From Embleya sp040605455 (GTDB lineage: Bacteria; Actinomycetota; Actinomycetes; Streptomycetales; Streptomycetaceae): DNA of 48,227 bases. Each line of letters begins with the position of its first letter. The stretch's first letter is position 1. The notes beneath the pieces are model-generated. The model was not told the origin of the DNA. It made no database searches and saw only the letters and a program-made list of their open reading frames with translations. Positions 1 through 7,813 of this stretch are shown here, one piece after another. Location of the stretch: NCBI RefSeq assembly GCF_040605455.1, contig NZ_JBEXCV010000059.1:1-48227 (forward strand), given 5' to 3'. Made by a program: the position numbers and the translations under genes.

Positions 1-274
1 CTTCACGCAGATCGCCGAACGCGTAGTCGCCCTCGGCCTCGCCGAACACATGACACGCCAACGCGTCGCGCAACTGACCGACCACCCCGACTGGCACCGC
101 CGCTGCGGCAGGCGGGCGCGGCGGCGGTCCGGAGGCGTCGTACCCGGCGTACAGGAGGCCTGTGCCGCCGATCGCCAGCACGCCGCTGGCCGCCGCCCAG
201 AGTAGGCGGCGGCCACCGGGTCGGTGCTGCCGATCCGCGGCACTCGCGGGTGCCTCGGGTGCGGAACGGGTCAT
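1..274 (-). CDS. Membrane-anchored protein, N-terminal part (possible class F sortase)
   Basis: The ATG at 274 opens a frame that runs off the left edge of the window. Residues 1-22 are Ala/Arg/Pro-rich and cytoplasmic-looking, residues about 23-43 form one membrane helix (LLWAAASGVLAIGGTGLLYA), and a Pro-rich linker follows. The start lies 3 bases after the stop of the secreted protein gene 278-748, so the two probably form an operon. In actinomycetes a small secreted protein with this layout is commonly followed by a class F sortase, which has just this N-terminal anchor and linker; that identity is inferred from position only. Beyond about residue 61 the sequence no longer looks like a sortase linker, and the opposite strand reads better as protein there, so the gene may be broken near base 94. 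Confidence 0.5.
   Translation of the reverse strand, partial: MTRSAPEAPASAADRQHRPGGRRLLWAAASGVLAIGGTGLLYAGYDASGPPPRPPAAAAVPVGVVGQLRDALACHVFGEAEGDYAFGDLRE
2..205 (+). pseudogene. Possible helix-turn-helix protein fragment on the opposite strand
   Basis: Read on the plus strand in frame 2, the first 95 bases encode a stretch resembling the recognition helix of AlpA/MerR-like helix-turn-helix proteins, containing HMTRQRVAQLTDHPDW; the family often shows SRQRVxQL followed by a P/D-F/W motif. After the W the similarity stops and the frame continues as Arg-rich nonsense to a TAG at 203-205. It overlaps the minus-strand gene at 1-274, so the two readings cannot both be functional. A rearrangement or assembly join near base 94, which would fuse the 3' part of a helix-turn-helix gene to the 5' part of the minus-strand gene, would explain both. 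There is no start within the window. Confidence 0.3.
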
Positions 275-277
275 CGG

Positions 278-748
278 TCAGGCGAGGTTCGAGGCCCGGC
301 GGCGCAGCGCGACGAAGCCGGTGCCGGCCGCGCCCGCGAGCACCAGACCACCCGCCACGCGCAGCGCCGGATCGCCCTCCTGGGTCCAGCCGAAGCCGGC
401 CGTGGAAGCCATGGTCGGTGCGCTGCCCATCACGTGCAGGCTGCCGATCAGCTCCTGGCCTTCGCCGCAGACCACCTTGACCTCGTAGTCGCCGGTGGCC
501 ACGTCCTTGATGGTGGCCTGACCCTTGAGCTCGTCGCCGGCGCGGGTCAGAGTGACCGTGGCTGTGAACGCGTCCGAGGAAGCGGTCGCCGTGTTCGCGG
601 TGCAGTGCTTGTCATCCGACAGCAGCACCGTGTCGCCGGGACGACCGGAATCGGCCTGCATCGGCGTGGCGGCGAACGCCGCGCCTGCGGAACCGCATAC
701 GGTGAGACCCACGATGGTGCCGACGACTGCGAGATGGGCACAGCGCAT
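278..748 (-). CDS. Secreted, C-terminally anchored small protein
   Basis: This 156-residue protein has a signal peptide (MRCAHLAVVGTIVGLTVCGSAGAAFA, residues 1-26), a beta-rich middle part with two cysteines (DDKHC and VVCGEG) that could form a disulfide, and a C-terminal hydrophobic segment followed by RRRASNLA. This resembles a cell-wall sorting tail, but no LPxTG motif is visible. The ATG at 748 is preferred over the upstream ATG at 847 because GGAGG lies 5 bases before it and the signal peptide begins there. It is followed after 3 bases by a membrane-anchored gene. Small secreted proteins of this layout beside class F sortases are widespread in Streptomycetaceae; the function is unknown. 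Confidence 0.75.
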   Translation of the reverse strand: MRCAHLAVVGTIVGLTVCGSAGAAFAATPMQADSGRPGDTVLLSDDKHCTANTATASSDAFTATVTLTRAGDELKGQATIKDVATGDYEVKVVCGEGQELIGSLHVMGSAPTMASTAGFGWTQEGDPALRVAGGLVLAGAAGTGFVALRRRASNLA

Positions 749-908
749 TTCGTCCTCCAATGGACATGCGGAATCGAACCCGACGAACCGGGTTTCGGGG
801 GGACTTCCGCTACAAGGAACGTAAAAAGACGGCCAACTCCCCGCCACCGCTGGCCGCCGAACGGTGGATCACGTCGGGCGTCGGGGTGGAACGGGCCCAC
901 TCGGGGGT

Positions 909-1220
909 TTAGGGCGTGGCTTCATTTCCCCCCTCACCCACCCGACGGGCCGCCATCACCGCGATGCCGTCCTCCACCGGCGGCACCACCATGCGATCCA
1001 GGATCGCGCGTGGGTACCGCCGCGCGTTGTCCACACACGTGGCCGCGCGGTGCGCGAGGTCGTGGGCCATCTCCACGTCGTCCTCGGCGAACGGCAGCGA
1101 GTCGCCGGCCCGGACCAGGCTCGGCGTGCCGATCGTCTCGCCCCGTGCGACCGGCGCCACCATCATCGCCGAGTGCATCGCCGCCGCCCGGTAGACCGCC
1201 ACCCGGGACGCATCCGGCGC
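909..1220 (-). pseudogene. GAF-domain fragment of a SpoIIE-type phosphatase or sensor
   Basis: Roughly 70 residues match the second half of a GAF domain as found in actinobacterial SpoIIE/PP2C phosphatases: MMVAPVARGETIGTPSL, then LPFAEDDVEMAHDLAHRAA and CVDNARRY. The N-terminal half of the GAF domain and everything expected after the CVDNAR helix are missing; the frame ends after an unrelated 30-residue tail. No convincing start codon or ribosome site lies upstream, and the open frame would overlap the 3' end of the acyltransferase gene. It is best read as a remnant; the 3' boundary is the stop at 909 and the 5' boundary is approximate. Confidence 0.5.
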
Positions 1221-1269
1221 GGTGGTTCCCGGCGCCTCGCGCGCCGGCGCGGGGCGGGCCCGGACCCGC

Positions 1270-2289
1270 TCAGCCGGTGGGCACGCCCGACGGCTCCGCG
1301 AGGGCCGCCAGGTCCTCGTGCAGCAGCCCACCCGCCCGCAGCGCGCAGGCGACCCGGGCCAGGTCGGCACCGGCGGTGACCGGGACCACGGTGCGCGCCC
1401 GGGCATCGGCGGAGCGCGCGAACGGACCGAGCACGTCGCGGGCGCCGGTCTCCACGAACACCTCGATGCCGCGCTCGCGCAATGTGGTCACCGCGTTGCG
1501 GTAGCGCACGGGGTGCCGCAACTGGCCCACGACACCGTCACGGAGTTCGCGCTCGTCGGCGTAGATTCGGCCCAACAGCGGCGACAACACCGGATAACGC
1601 GGGGCCCGGAAGTCGACGTCCGCCCCGAGTCGGCGCCACTCGGAGGCGGCCGATTCGCGCAACCGGTTGTGGAACAGCGTGCGGACCGTCAACGCCTTGG
1701 ACACCACCGACTTGCGCTCCGCCAGCGCCGCGAACGTGGCCAGCGACTCGTCCGGGCCGGAGACCACGGTGTGCTCGGCGGAGTTGTCACACGCCAGATC
1801 GAGGCCGGGCAACTGCGCCGAGCACAACAGTTCGAGCGTGTGCCCCGGCGCCAGGCGCAGAGTGAGCAGACCGCCCGGATCACTGGTATGGATCGTGCAC
1901 GCCGCCGCCCGAGCCAGGTACAACCGGGCACCGTCGCCCGCCGTATAGACCCCGGCCGCGGCCAGCGCGGCCATCTCGCCCAGGCTGTGCCCGAGCAACA
2001 CATCGGGGCGAATCCCGAAATCGCCTTCGAGCAGCCGGAACGCGGCCAGCGCACCGGCGTAGATGGCCAGGTGCAGGGACAACTCGTGCCGGTCCATCAA
2101 CTCGTGGGCATCCGGTGCCTTGGGATCGGTGAGCAGACGCGAAGGCGAGAGCGTGGCCCGGTCGCCGATCGCATCGTCGACCTCGGCCAGGGTGTCCCGA
2201 ACTGCGGGCCGATCCTGGAGCCGGCGCAGTGCGCCCGGCACATAGGAGCCAACGCCGGGCATGATGATCGCGGTTCGTGGCACGCTCAC
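1270..2289 (-). CDS. Stand-alone acyltransferase (FabD/malonyl-CoA:ACP transacylase-like)
   Basis: The 339-residue protein has the acyltransferase fold of FabD and polyketide-synthase AT domains: an N-terminal MPGVGSYVPGAL segment (normally FPGQGSQ), the nucleophile elbow GHSLGE about a third of the way in, and the late VVSGP segment preceding the catalytic His region. The expected role is to move an acyl group from CoA to an acyl carrier protein. The N-terminal motif deviates from FPGQG, so the substrate may not be malonyl-CoA. GTG 2289 is preferred because GGGAGA lies about 6 bases upstream; ATG 2328 has no ribosome site. No carrier protein or ketosynthase is nearby, so it is an orphan. A GAF relic follows. 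Confidence 0.8.
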   Translation of the reverse strand: MSVPRTAIIMPGVGSYVPGALRRLQDRPAVRDTLAEVDDAIGDRATLSPSRLLTDPKAPDAHELMDRHELSLHLAIYAGALAAFRLLEGDFGIRPDVLLGHSLGEMAALAAAGVYTAGDGARLYLARAAACTIHTSDPGGLLTLRLAPGHTLELLCSAQLPGLDLACDNSAEHTVVSGPDESLATFAALAERKSVVSKALTVRTLFHNRLRESAASEWRRLGADVDFRAPRYPVLSPLLGRIYADERELRDGVVGQLRHPVRYRNAVTTLRERGIEVFVETGARDVLGPFARSADARARTVVPVTAGADLARVACALRAGGLLHEDLAALAEPSGVPTG

Positions 2290-2460
2290 GGAGACTCTCC
2301 CTTGGCTCTCGGTGGTCTCTGCTGCCATGGCCGGGAGGTTCACCGAACCCCGGCTACGGTCGGGGGTGGACTCCGGAGAGCGGCGGTACGGATGCGCCGA
2401 ACGATCTCGCGGATCGACCCCGCTCATGGCGGTAACCGGGCTCGCGTGAAGGGGCGCACG

Positions 2461-2590
2461 TCCGGGGCGGATCGGGATGGGGGCTGTTCGCAGCGGATCG
2501 GGACGGGATTGTCGTAGCGGGCCGGGAGGCGGGCGATCCGGGCTGTCCGTAGCGGATCGGGATGCGGGCTGTCCGTCGGGATTGTTCGGG
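2461..2590. repeat. Degenerate direct repeats upstream of the acyltransferase gene
   Basis: Within the 600-base gap 2290-2891 there are about four imperfect copies of a 24-35-base unit built around GCGGATCGGGA followed by a G-rich stretch and CTGTCCGT or TTGTCGT. GGATCGGGA recurs near 2468, 2494 and 2551. No open frame in the gap looks like protein. The unit length varies, so this looks like decayed repeat DNA rather than a phased binding array. Confidence 0.45.
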
Positions 2591-2891
2591 GGGTTGGAAG
2601 GAGGGCCCGATTCCAGAAGAGTCGAGCCGGCCGGGGAGCGCAACCGCGCCCGCGTGCCGTACGCCTGCGCCCCGGTCGATCCGCCACCCGGACGGGCGGG
2701 CAACTCACGTGGTGTCGACGGAAGCTGACTTCAAGTCAGTCCGCCCCGCCGGCGGGCATTCGGCGGCCTTCGCACCGCCATTCGGGGTATTCATCCGGAT
2801 GGTCCGGGCGCGCCCACTCACGCTCGCCGATTCGGTGGCCGCCGACGCCCGCCCGTCGCCTCCGATCGGCCCGATCGTTGGTCCGAACGTG

Positions 2892-3284
2892 ATGAACCCC
2901 AGTCGTGTACTGGCCGCCGGACTCGTCTCGGCCGCCGCGCTCGTCGCGTCCGCACCTGCCGCGCTCGCCACCGCCACCGCCACCGCCACCGGCACCGGCA
3001 CCGGCACCACGGTCGTGGTGACCGGCGACGATTACTACGTGGCCGCGGACGACGTCGTGGTCCGGCGGAATCCCACCGAACAGTCCGCCGTGGTCGAGAT
3101 CGCCCACCACGGCGACGGTACGGGAGTGAGACGAGGCCGGCAGCCGAACGCCGGCCCGGTCGATCCTCGTGGGCGCGACGATTCGGGTCGGCGTCGAACG
3201 ATCCACCCGAACGCGTGTGCATATGCTGGCGGGGCCGTGAACCGGACGTGTGGCCCGGCGGCGCCGGCAGGAGGAGTTGCCTGA
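2892..3284 (+). CDS. Possible small secreted protein with Thr-rich stretch
   Basis: From ATG 2892 the frame encodes a good signal peptide (MNPSRVLAAGLVSAAALVA, cleavage expected near AALA at about residue 27), a low-complexity run of alternating Thr with Ala or Gly encoded by CACCGC/CACCGG-type repeats, and an acidic-hydrophobic segment (VVVTGDDYYVAADDVVV). The last 50 residues are Arg/Pro-rich and do not look like natural protein, so the gene may be truncated or frameshifted near base 3130. The stop TGA at 3282-3284 shares one base with the ATG of the following oxidoreductase, which could couple translation or be chance. Confidence 0.35.
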   Translation: MNPSRVLAAGLVSAAALVASAPAALATATATATGTGTGTTVVVTGDDYYVAADDVVVRRNPTEQSAVVEIAHHGDGTGVRRGRQPNAGPVDPRGRDDSGRRRTIHPNACAYAGGAVNRTCGPAAPAGGVA

Positions 3285-4192
3285 TGGAGGTTGGCGTCAT
3301 CGGTCTGGGTGACATCGCGGAAAAGGCGTACCTGCCCGTCGTCTCGACCCTGCCGGACCTCGACCTGCGCCTGTACACCCGCACGCCGGCGACGCTGAGT
3401 CGGGTCGCGGAGATCTACCGGGTGCCCGTCGAGCACCGGCACGCCGACCTGGACGGGTTGCTCGCCGAGGGGCTGGACGCGGCCTTCGTGCACGCGGCGA
3501 CGTCGGTGCACCCCGAGATCGTGACCCGGCTGATCGAGGCGGGCGTGCCCACGTACGTGGACAAGCCGCTGGCGTACAGCCTGGACGAGAGCGCGCGCCT
3601 GATCGACCTGTCCCGGGCGCGTGGCGTCGGCCTGATGGTCGGCTTCAACCGGCGCCACGTGCCGGCGTACGTGGAGAGCCGCGCATTGCCGCGCGACCTG
3701 ATCGTGATCCGCCGCAACCGCGTCGACACCGCACGCGAACTGCGTACGGTCGTCTTCGACGACCTGATCCACGTGGTCGACACGCTGCGCTTCCTGGCCC
3801 CGGGCGAAACCGAGCACGTCGACGTGCGGGCCCGGGTCCAGGACGGCCTCGCTCAGCACTTCGTGCTGCACCTTTCCGGCGCGGGCTTCAGCGCGATCGG
3901 CACGCTCAATCTGCGCAGTGGGTCGAACGAGGAGATCCTGGAGGTTTCCGGTCGGGACGCCACGCGCGAGGTGTACAACCTGGCCGACGTGGTCGACCAC
4001 CACCACGGCCGTCCGACCACACGTCGGCGCGGCGACTGGACGCCGATCGCCCGTCAACGCGGCATCGAGCAGGTCGTGCTGACCTTCCTGGACGCGGTCC
4101 GCACGGGCGAGTTTCCCGACCTGGACGACGCGCTGCGTACGCACGAGTTGTGCGAACTGGTGGTCGGTGAGGTGGAGAAGCAGTTGGGGTGA
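3284..4192 (+). CDS. Gfo/Idh/MocA-family NAD(P)-dependent oxidoreductase
   Basis: This 302-residue protein starts with a Rossmann nucleotide-binding motif (MEVGVIGLGDIAEKAYLP), followed by the family's conserved DKPLAYSLDE segment, where DKPL corresponds to the EKP motif that contacts the nicotinamide, and GFNRRHVPAY, typical of Gfo/Idh/MocA enzymes. The family oxidises or reduces sugars, inositols and related polyols; the substrate cannot be told from sequence. ATG 3284 is chosen because GAGGAG lies 8 bases upstream and the Rossmann motif begins at once. At about 300 residues it is slightly shorter than many members. The next plus-strand gene starts about 120 bases downstream. Confidence 0.9.
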   Translation: MEVGVIGLGDIAEKAYLPVVSTLPDLDLRLYTRTPATLSRVAEIYRVPVEHRHADLDGLLAEGLDAAFVHAATSVHPEIVTRLIEAGVPTYVDKPLAYSLDESARLIDLSRARGVGLMVGFNRRHVPAYVESRALPRDLIVIRRNRVDTARELRTVVFDDLIHVVDTLRFLAPGETEHVDVRARVQDGLAQHFVLHLSGAGFSAIGTLNLRSGSNEEILEVSGRDATREVYNLADVVDHHHGRPTTRRRGDWTPIARQRGIEQVVLTFLDAVRTGEFPDLDDALRTHELCELVVGEVEKQLG

Positions 4193-4313
4193 GTGGGGCG
4201 GGAGTGGGCCGGATGTGGGGCCCGGGCCCGGGCCGAACCGGGTCGGGTTCGGGGAGTTGGTGGCCGGTCGTTCGGTGGGTTGCGCGATGTGTCGGGTGAG
4301 TCGGGGGACGGAT

Positions 4314-4817
4314 GTGCGGACGGAGTTGTTGCCGCCGGTCGTCGATCCGGGGCGACTGGCCGAGGTGGCCGCCGAGATCGAGCGGATCGGTGAGCTGATC
4401 CGGTGCGATGGCGGATCGGGCGCCGCAGAGGTTGCGATGGCCGCCTTTCGAGCGGCGACGGGGCACGACTACCCGATCGGGGACTTCGTCGAGTACCACG
4501 GGTCGCGCACGCTCACGGAGTTCGCCTTGGAGGCGGCTCGACCGGCTTGGCCCAGGGTTGTCGACATCACCCGGGCGGAACTGGTGGAGATCGTCCGGCG
4601 GATCCTGGCCGGTGATCCCGAACTCGACTGGTATCTACTGGTGTTGACGGTGAACGTACCGCACCCGAGAGTGAGCGACCTGATCTTCGGGTGGCCGACG
4701 GAGGCGGATGACGCTCTCGGATCCGCCGATGATCCGACCGGGCCACCCGAGGGTCTGCTCGGATCCGCCGAGGCGATCGTCGAAGCGGCGTTGGCTCATC
4801 GCGCGATCGCGTTGTGA
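4314..4817 (+). CDS. Conserved-looking hypothetical protein
   Basis: The product of about 167 residues is mixed alpha/beta and acidic, with a WPRVVDITRAELVEIVRRIL helix region and the hydrophobic strand YLLVLTVNVPHP in the middle. No signal peptide, membrane segment or known catalytic motif is visible. GTG 4314 follows a GGGGGA purine stretch; GTG 4296 and ATG 4287 are alternatives in the same frame. Codon use is normal for the window. I do not recognise the family; the size and the short-strand/acidic-helix pattern would also fit an immunity-type or regulatory protein, but nothing proves that. Confidence 0.6.
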   Translation: MRTELLPPVVDPGRLAEVAAEIERIGELIRCDGGSGAAEVAMAAFRAATGHDYPIGDFVEYHGSRTLTEFALEAARPAWPRVVDITRAELVEIVRRILAGDPELDWYLLVLTVNVPHPRVSDLIFGWPTEADDALGSADDPTGPPEGLLGSAEAIVEAALAHRAIAL

Positions 4818-4890
4818 GCGGGCGCGGGCTCGCGATCGGCTGCGGTGCCCCGGGCCGTTCGTCGGCAGTTCGGTCCCGGTGGGGGAGCGC

Positions 4891-5319
4891 TCAGTCGGTT
4901 CGGGGCGGGTGCGCGCCGGCGGCCAGGAGGGCGGCCGCGGTCTCCGGATAGGGGCCCCTGACGGCCCAGTCGACCGGGGCGTGGCCCGTACCGTGGTCCT
5001 CGCGGAGATTGGGGTCGGCGCCGTGTGCGAGCAGCGTGCGGACGGTGTCGGTGTGACCCCAGCAGGCCGCCGCGCACAGCGGGGTGCCCTCGGACCCGGT
5101 TCCGCTTTCGGTGTCCGGCGCTGCGCCGGCGTCCAGGAGGAGCAGGACCACGTTTGTGGCCCCGTGTACGGAGGCCGCGTACAGCGGCGTGGTTCCGTAC
5201 TGGTCGGCTCGCTCCGGATCGGCGCCGGCCCGGAGTGCGGCCGTTGCCTCCGCGAGTCGGCCCAGACCAGCCGCGCCCACCAGCAGTTTCGACAGTCGCT
5301 TGCGCTCGCGATGGTTCAC
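4891..5319 (-). CDS. Ankyrin-repeat protein
   Basis: This 142-residue protein consists almost wholly of ankyrin repeats: LGRLAEATAALRAGADPE, then GTTPLYAASVHGATNVVLLLLDAGAAPD, GTPLCAAACWGHTDTVRTLLAHGADPN and APVDWAVRGPYPETAAALLAAGA. The TPLxxA, VxLLLxxGA and ADPN signatures are clear. No enzymatic domain, signal peptide or membrane helix is present, so it is probably a cytoplasmic protein-binding adaptor. ATG 5319 gives a short basic leader (NHRERKRLSKLL) before the first repeat. The partner is unknown; neighbouring genes give no clue. Confidence 0.85.
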   Translation of the reverse strand: MNHRERKRLSKLLVGAAGLGRLAEATAALRAGADPERADQYGTTPLYAASVHGATNVVLLLLDAGAAPDTESGTGSEGTPLCAAACWGHTDTVRTLLAHGADPNLREDHGTGHAPVDWAVRGPYPETAAALLAAGAHPPRTD

Positions 5320-5384
5320 GCGGCCGAGGGTAGTGGGCCGGCCGCGAGCGTGCCCGCGAATATCGGCGTGGTCCGCGTGGGGTG

Positions 5385-5430
5385 GGTCGCAGTCCGCCTC
5401 GTGGTCGCAGTCCGCTCGTGGGTCGCGTCC
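5385..5430. repeat. Short direct repeats
   Basis: Between the ankyrin and hemerythrin-like genes GGTCGCAGTCCGC occurs twice, 18 bases apart, followed by a third, diverged GGGTCGCGTCC. It may be slippage-generated; no function is evident. Confidence 0.4.
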
Positions 5431-5469
5431 TGCCCTATGGGGTGCGTGCCGTCTGTGGGCCGGGTTCGC

Positions 5470-5940
5470 TCAGTGGGTCGCGTCCGCCGCGCCGCCGGGC
5501 GGGAGTCGGCGGGTGGCACGGGCGGCGGTGATTTGGGCGGAGACGTCCACCCAGGTGCTGCCGTACTCGCGGTCGAGTCGGTCCCGCTCGCCCTGGGAGA
5601 GGTTTTCGAGCGCCGGCAGCAGATCGCGTTGCTCGTGCACGAGGAGCCCGTCCATCGCGGATGCGGCGTCCTGCGCCTCGTCGTGGAAGCCGGGGCCGTC
5701 CGGGCCGAGCCGCTCGGCGGAGTCGAGGAAGCCCTCGATCCGGCGGCCCTGCGCGATGGCGTCGTCGACGTAACCGCTGCGGTGATCGTCGGCGTCCCGG
5801 ACCGCCGGATACAACACGCGCTCCTTGGTCGCGATGGTCGCCCGGATCGCGTCGTCGGCCTCGTCGAAGAGGGCGACGGTGCTCTGCGGGGTGGCCCGCC
5901 ACCGGCGGATCAGCTCACGAAGGTTGCGGTTGTCCAGCAC
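5470..5940 (-). CDS. Hemerythrin-like (HHE-type) helical protein
   Basis: The product has 156 residues and is predicted almost entirely helical. The layout resembles HHE cation-binding proteins: a first helix with LRELIRRWRATPQSTVALFDEADDAIRATIATKERVLYPAVRDAD, a middle helix, and VHEQRDLLPALENLSQGERDRLDREYGSTW near the C-terminus. HEQRDLLPAL matches the HE...LLP segment of the family, but the full HxxxE/HxxxE ligand set is incomplete: KERVLYPAV replaces the usual HxxEExxLYPAL. Iron binding is therefore doubtful. ATG 5940 is the only start consistent with the first helix. It is unrelated in detail to the two larger hemerythrin-like genes at 36 and 47.4 kb. Confidence 0.65.
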   Translation of the reverse strand: MLDNRNLRELIRRWRATPQSTVALFDEADDAIRATIATKERVLYPAVRDADDHRSGYVDDAIAQGRRIEGFLDSAERLGPDGPGFHDEAQDAASAMDGLLVHEQRDLLPALENLSQGERDRLDREYGSTWVDVSAQITAARATRRLPPGGAADATH

Positions 5941-6031
5941 GGCTGTCTCCTTGCGCGTCGACTCGGCTCACGCGGCCGTCGGCGCGGACCGGCCGCGACC
6001 ACACCCGTGCCACTGCCCTTTTCGAGGCGGA

Positions 6032-6442
6032 TCATCCCTTTGCCACCACGCGGAAGGGATGCCCGTCCGGGTCGGCCAACACCACGAAGTCGGGGTCGTC
6101 CGGGTAGTCCCACGGCAGCTTCTCGGCGCCGAGGTCGAGCAGCCGGCGCACCTCGCCGGCCTGGTCGTCGGCGTACAGGTCCAAGTGCACCCGGACGGGT
6201 TCGGTGCGCTCGCGGACCTCGCCCGATTGGAGGCCGAGTCGTTCCGCGCCGCGGGTCGGGACGGGGGCGGCGTTGTCGTTCGCGGTGCTGCCGGAGTGGA
6301 CGCTCGGGTCGATCAGGACCACGAAATCGGTGTCGGGGCCGACCGTGTCGCGAGTGCGCAGGCCGAGCGCGGTGGTCCAGAACGCGACGGCACGCGGCAG
6401 GTCGGTGGTGGTGAGCACGGCAGGTCCGATACGAAGGGTCAT
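6032..6442 (-). CDS. VOC-superfamily (glyoxalase-like) protein
   Basis: The 136-residue protein has the paired beta-alpha-beta-beta-beta modules of the vicinal oxygen chelate superfamily: LTTTDLPRAVAFWTTALGL at the start, HLDLYADDQAGEVRRLLDLGAE in the second module, and FVVLADPDGHPFRVV at the end. H in VHLDLY and the acidic/His positions near the end are typical metal-ligand places. The family includes glyoxalases, dioxygenases and antibiotic-binding resistance proteins; this short actinobacterial type usually has no assigned substrate. ATG 6442 begins right at the first module. Downstream on the same strand, 91 bases away, is the hemerythrin-like gene. Confidence 0.85.
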   Translation of the reverse strand: MTLRIGPAVLTTTDLPRAVAFWTTALGLRTRDTVGPDTDFVVLIDPSVHSGSTANDNAAPVPTRGAERLGLQSGEVRERTEPVRVHLDLYADDQAGEVRRLLDLGAEKLPWDYPDDPDFVVLADPDGHPFRVVAKG

Positions 6443-6539
6443 GACGCGACATCTACCCGTTCGATGGGATTCGAGGCCGGCTCCGATTGTGGACGCGGAG
6501 GTGCCTGGAGGCTGGGCGGTCGATCGATGAGCCGGCATC

Positions 6540-7493
6540 GTGGTGCGGGTGACCGAACCATCGCGTAATCGACCCGTCAGGTCCTTCGTGGCCACCACGG
6601 TCGTCGCCGCCGTGTTGCTGGTCGCGGCTGCCTGTTCGTCGGACGATCCGGTCGACTTCAAGGACGGCGACCGGTCGGATTCCGTCGACGGGACGCTCGG
6701 ACGGGACTTCGCCGAGGCCACGTTGCAGCCGGAAAAGCCCTTGGCGGCAGCACAGTTGACCGCCGCCGCGGCAATCGTTCGCAAGCGCGCGAGTTCGGGC
6801 GGGCTACCGGTCAAAAGCGTGAGGGTGCGCGACGACACCCTGGTGGTGCGCGTCTCGTCGACCAAGTTCGGCGCCGATACGAAGCAACGACTCGCGGCGA
6901 TCGTCGGAACCGGGCAGCTGACCGTGCGTTCGGTGAGCAGCGTGACACCGTTGCTGCCCACGGACGCGGGACCGGGGAGCGGCACCACCCCCACGGGCGG
7001 ATCCGAGTGCGCGGACCCGTCGGTGTCTCGGGCGGACTCGGCCGGCTCGGAAGTCGTCGCGTGCGACGACAAGTTGAAGGAGAAGTACGTACTGGCACCT
7101 GCCGTGATCACCGGGGCCGACGTCGCCGGGGCCGAGGCCAAGGCGCCGGAAGCAACCGGCCTGGGCTGGACCGTGATGGTCAAGTGGACGAACAAGGGGC
7201 AGAACGCGTTCACGCAGCTCACGTCCGAGGCCGCCGGCGGTCGGTTGCCGACGAATCGCATCGCGATCGTGTGCGACGGCAGGGTGCTGGTCGCGGCGAG
7301 TGTGCAGTCCGCGATTCCGGGCGAGGCCATGATTTCCGGTACGTACACTGAGGCCGACGCACGGCTGCTCGCCGGGACCATCGACGGTGGAGTGCTGCCC
7401 ACCGGGTTCAGGATCGCCTCGTACACGGAGGGGCAATTGGGAGCCGGGATCGAAGGCGGTTCGTCGCGACCGGGACCGACGGTGACAGGCTGA
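6540..7493 (+). CDS. Lipoprotein with a SecD-like periplasmic head domain
   Basis: This 317-residue protein has a lipoprotein signal (hydrophobic VATTVVAAVLLVAAAC with the lipobox ending at Cys32). The rest resembles the extracytoplasmic P1 region of SecD: QLTAAAAIVRKRASSGGL matches the helix of the head, IVGTGQLTVRSV the base strand, YVLAPAVITGADVAGAEA and WTVMVKWTNKGQNAFTQLT the typical SecD segments, and IAIVCDGRVLVAASVQSAI with ISG the final part. The SecD membrane segments are absent, so it cannot be a translocase; it may assist folding or release of exported proteins, which is inference. GTG 6540 is used; GTG 6543 and 6549 are alternatives and no ribosome site is strong. Confidence 0.8.
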   Translation: MVRVTEPSRNRPVRSFVATTVVAAVLLVAAACSSDDPVDFKDGDRSDSVDGTLGRDFAEATLQPEKPLAAAQLTAAAAIVRKRASSGGLPVKSVRVRDDTLVVRVSSTKFGADTKQRLAAIVGTGQLTVRSVSSVTPLLPTDAGPGSGTTPTGGSECADPSVSRADSAGSEVVACDDKLKEKYVLAPAVITGADVAGAEAKAPEATGLGWTVMVKWTNKGQNAFTQLTSEAAGGRLPTNRIAIVCDGRVLVAASVQSAIPGEAMISGTYTEADARLLAGTIDGGVLPTGFRIASYTEGQLGAGIEGGSSRPGPTVTG

Positions 7494-7650
7494 GGAGGGT
7501 CTCGGCGCTGCCGGCGGCGATACGGTCGCGCATCGGGCGGTGGGCCGGGGCGTCGATCAAGCGGCCGAGGGGATACGGCAGTTCGGCCTCGAACGCGCGG
7601 GCCGCAGCTGCCGTGGCCGCCCACTCGGCGTTCTGAGGGCAGTAGGCTCT
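7415..7650 (-). pseudogene. Possible protein remnant downstream of the lipoprotein gene
   Basis: On the minus strand a frame without a start codon reads as plausible protein for about 50 residues (NAEWAATAAAARAFEAELPY followed by a short Arg/His-containing tail), closed upstream by a TGA near 7665. It overlaps the last part of the lipoprotein gene on the other strand. It could be a relic of a gene that once stood here or a chance shadow. The remainder of the gap up to 7813 shows nothing else. Confidence 0.2.
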
Positions 7651-7813
7651 CGGCCTCCCGCGTCACGGCGACGATTCGTTGGCTGCTGGAGGGAGCGCGT
7701 CGGACCGGGTCGGCTCGGCTCGAACGCCCTTTCGCCGTATGGCGGCCACCTACCCGGCCCGACACATGCAGCCAACCAATCCGCCGGTTTCCCTTTCTCC
7801 GAAGGACTCGCTC

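Noticed and set aside
6032..7765. Long open frame (577 codons) on the minus strand across the SecD-like lipoprotein
   Set aside because: Only the last 137 codons (VOC protein) look like protein; the rest is a shadow of the plus-strand lipoprotein gene, which has a lipobox and SecD-like motifs.
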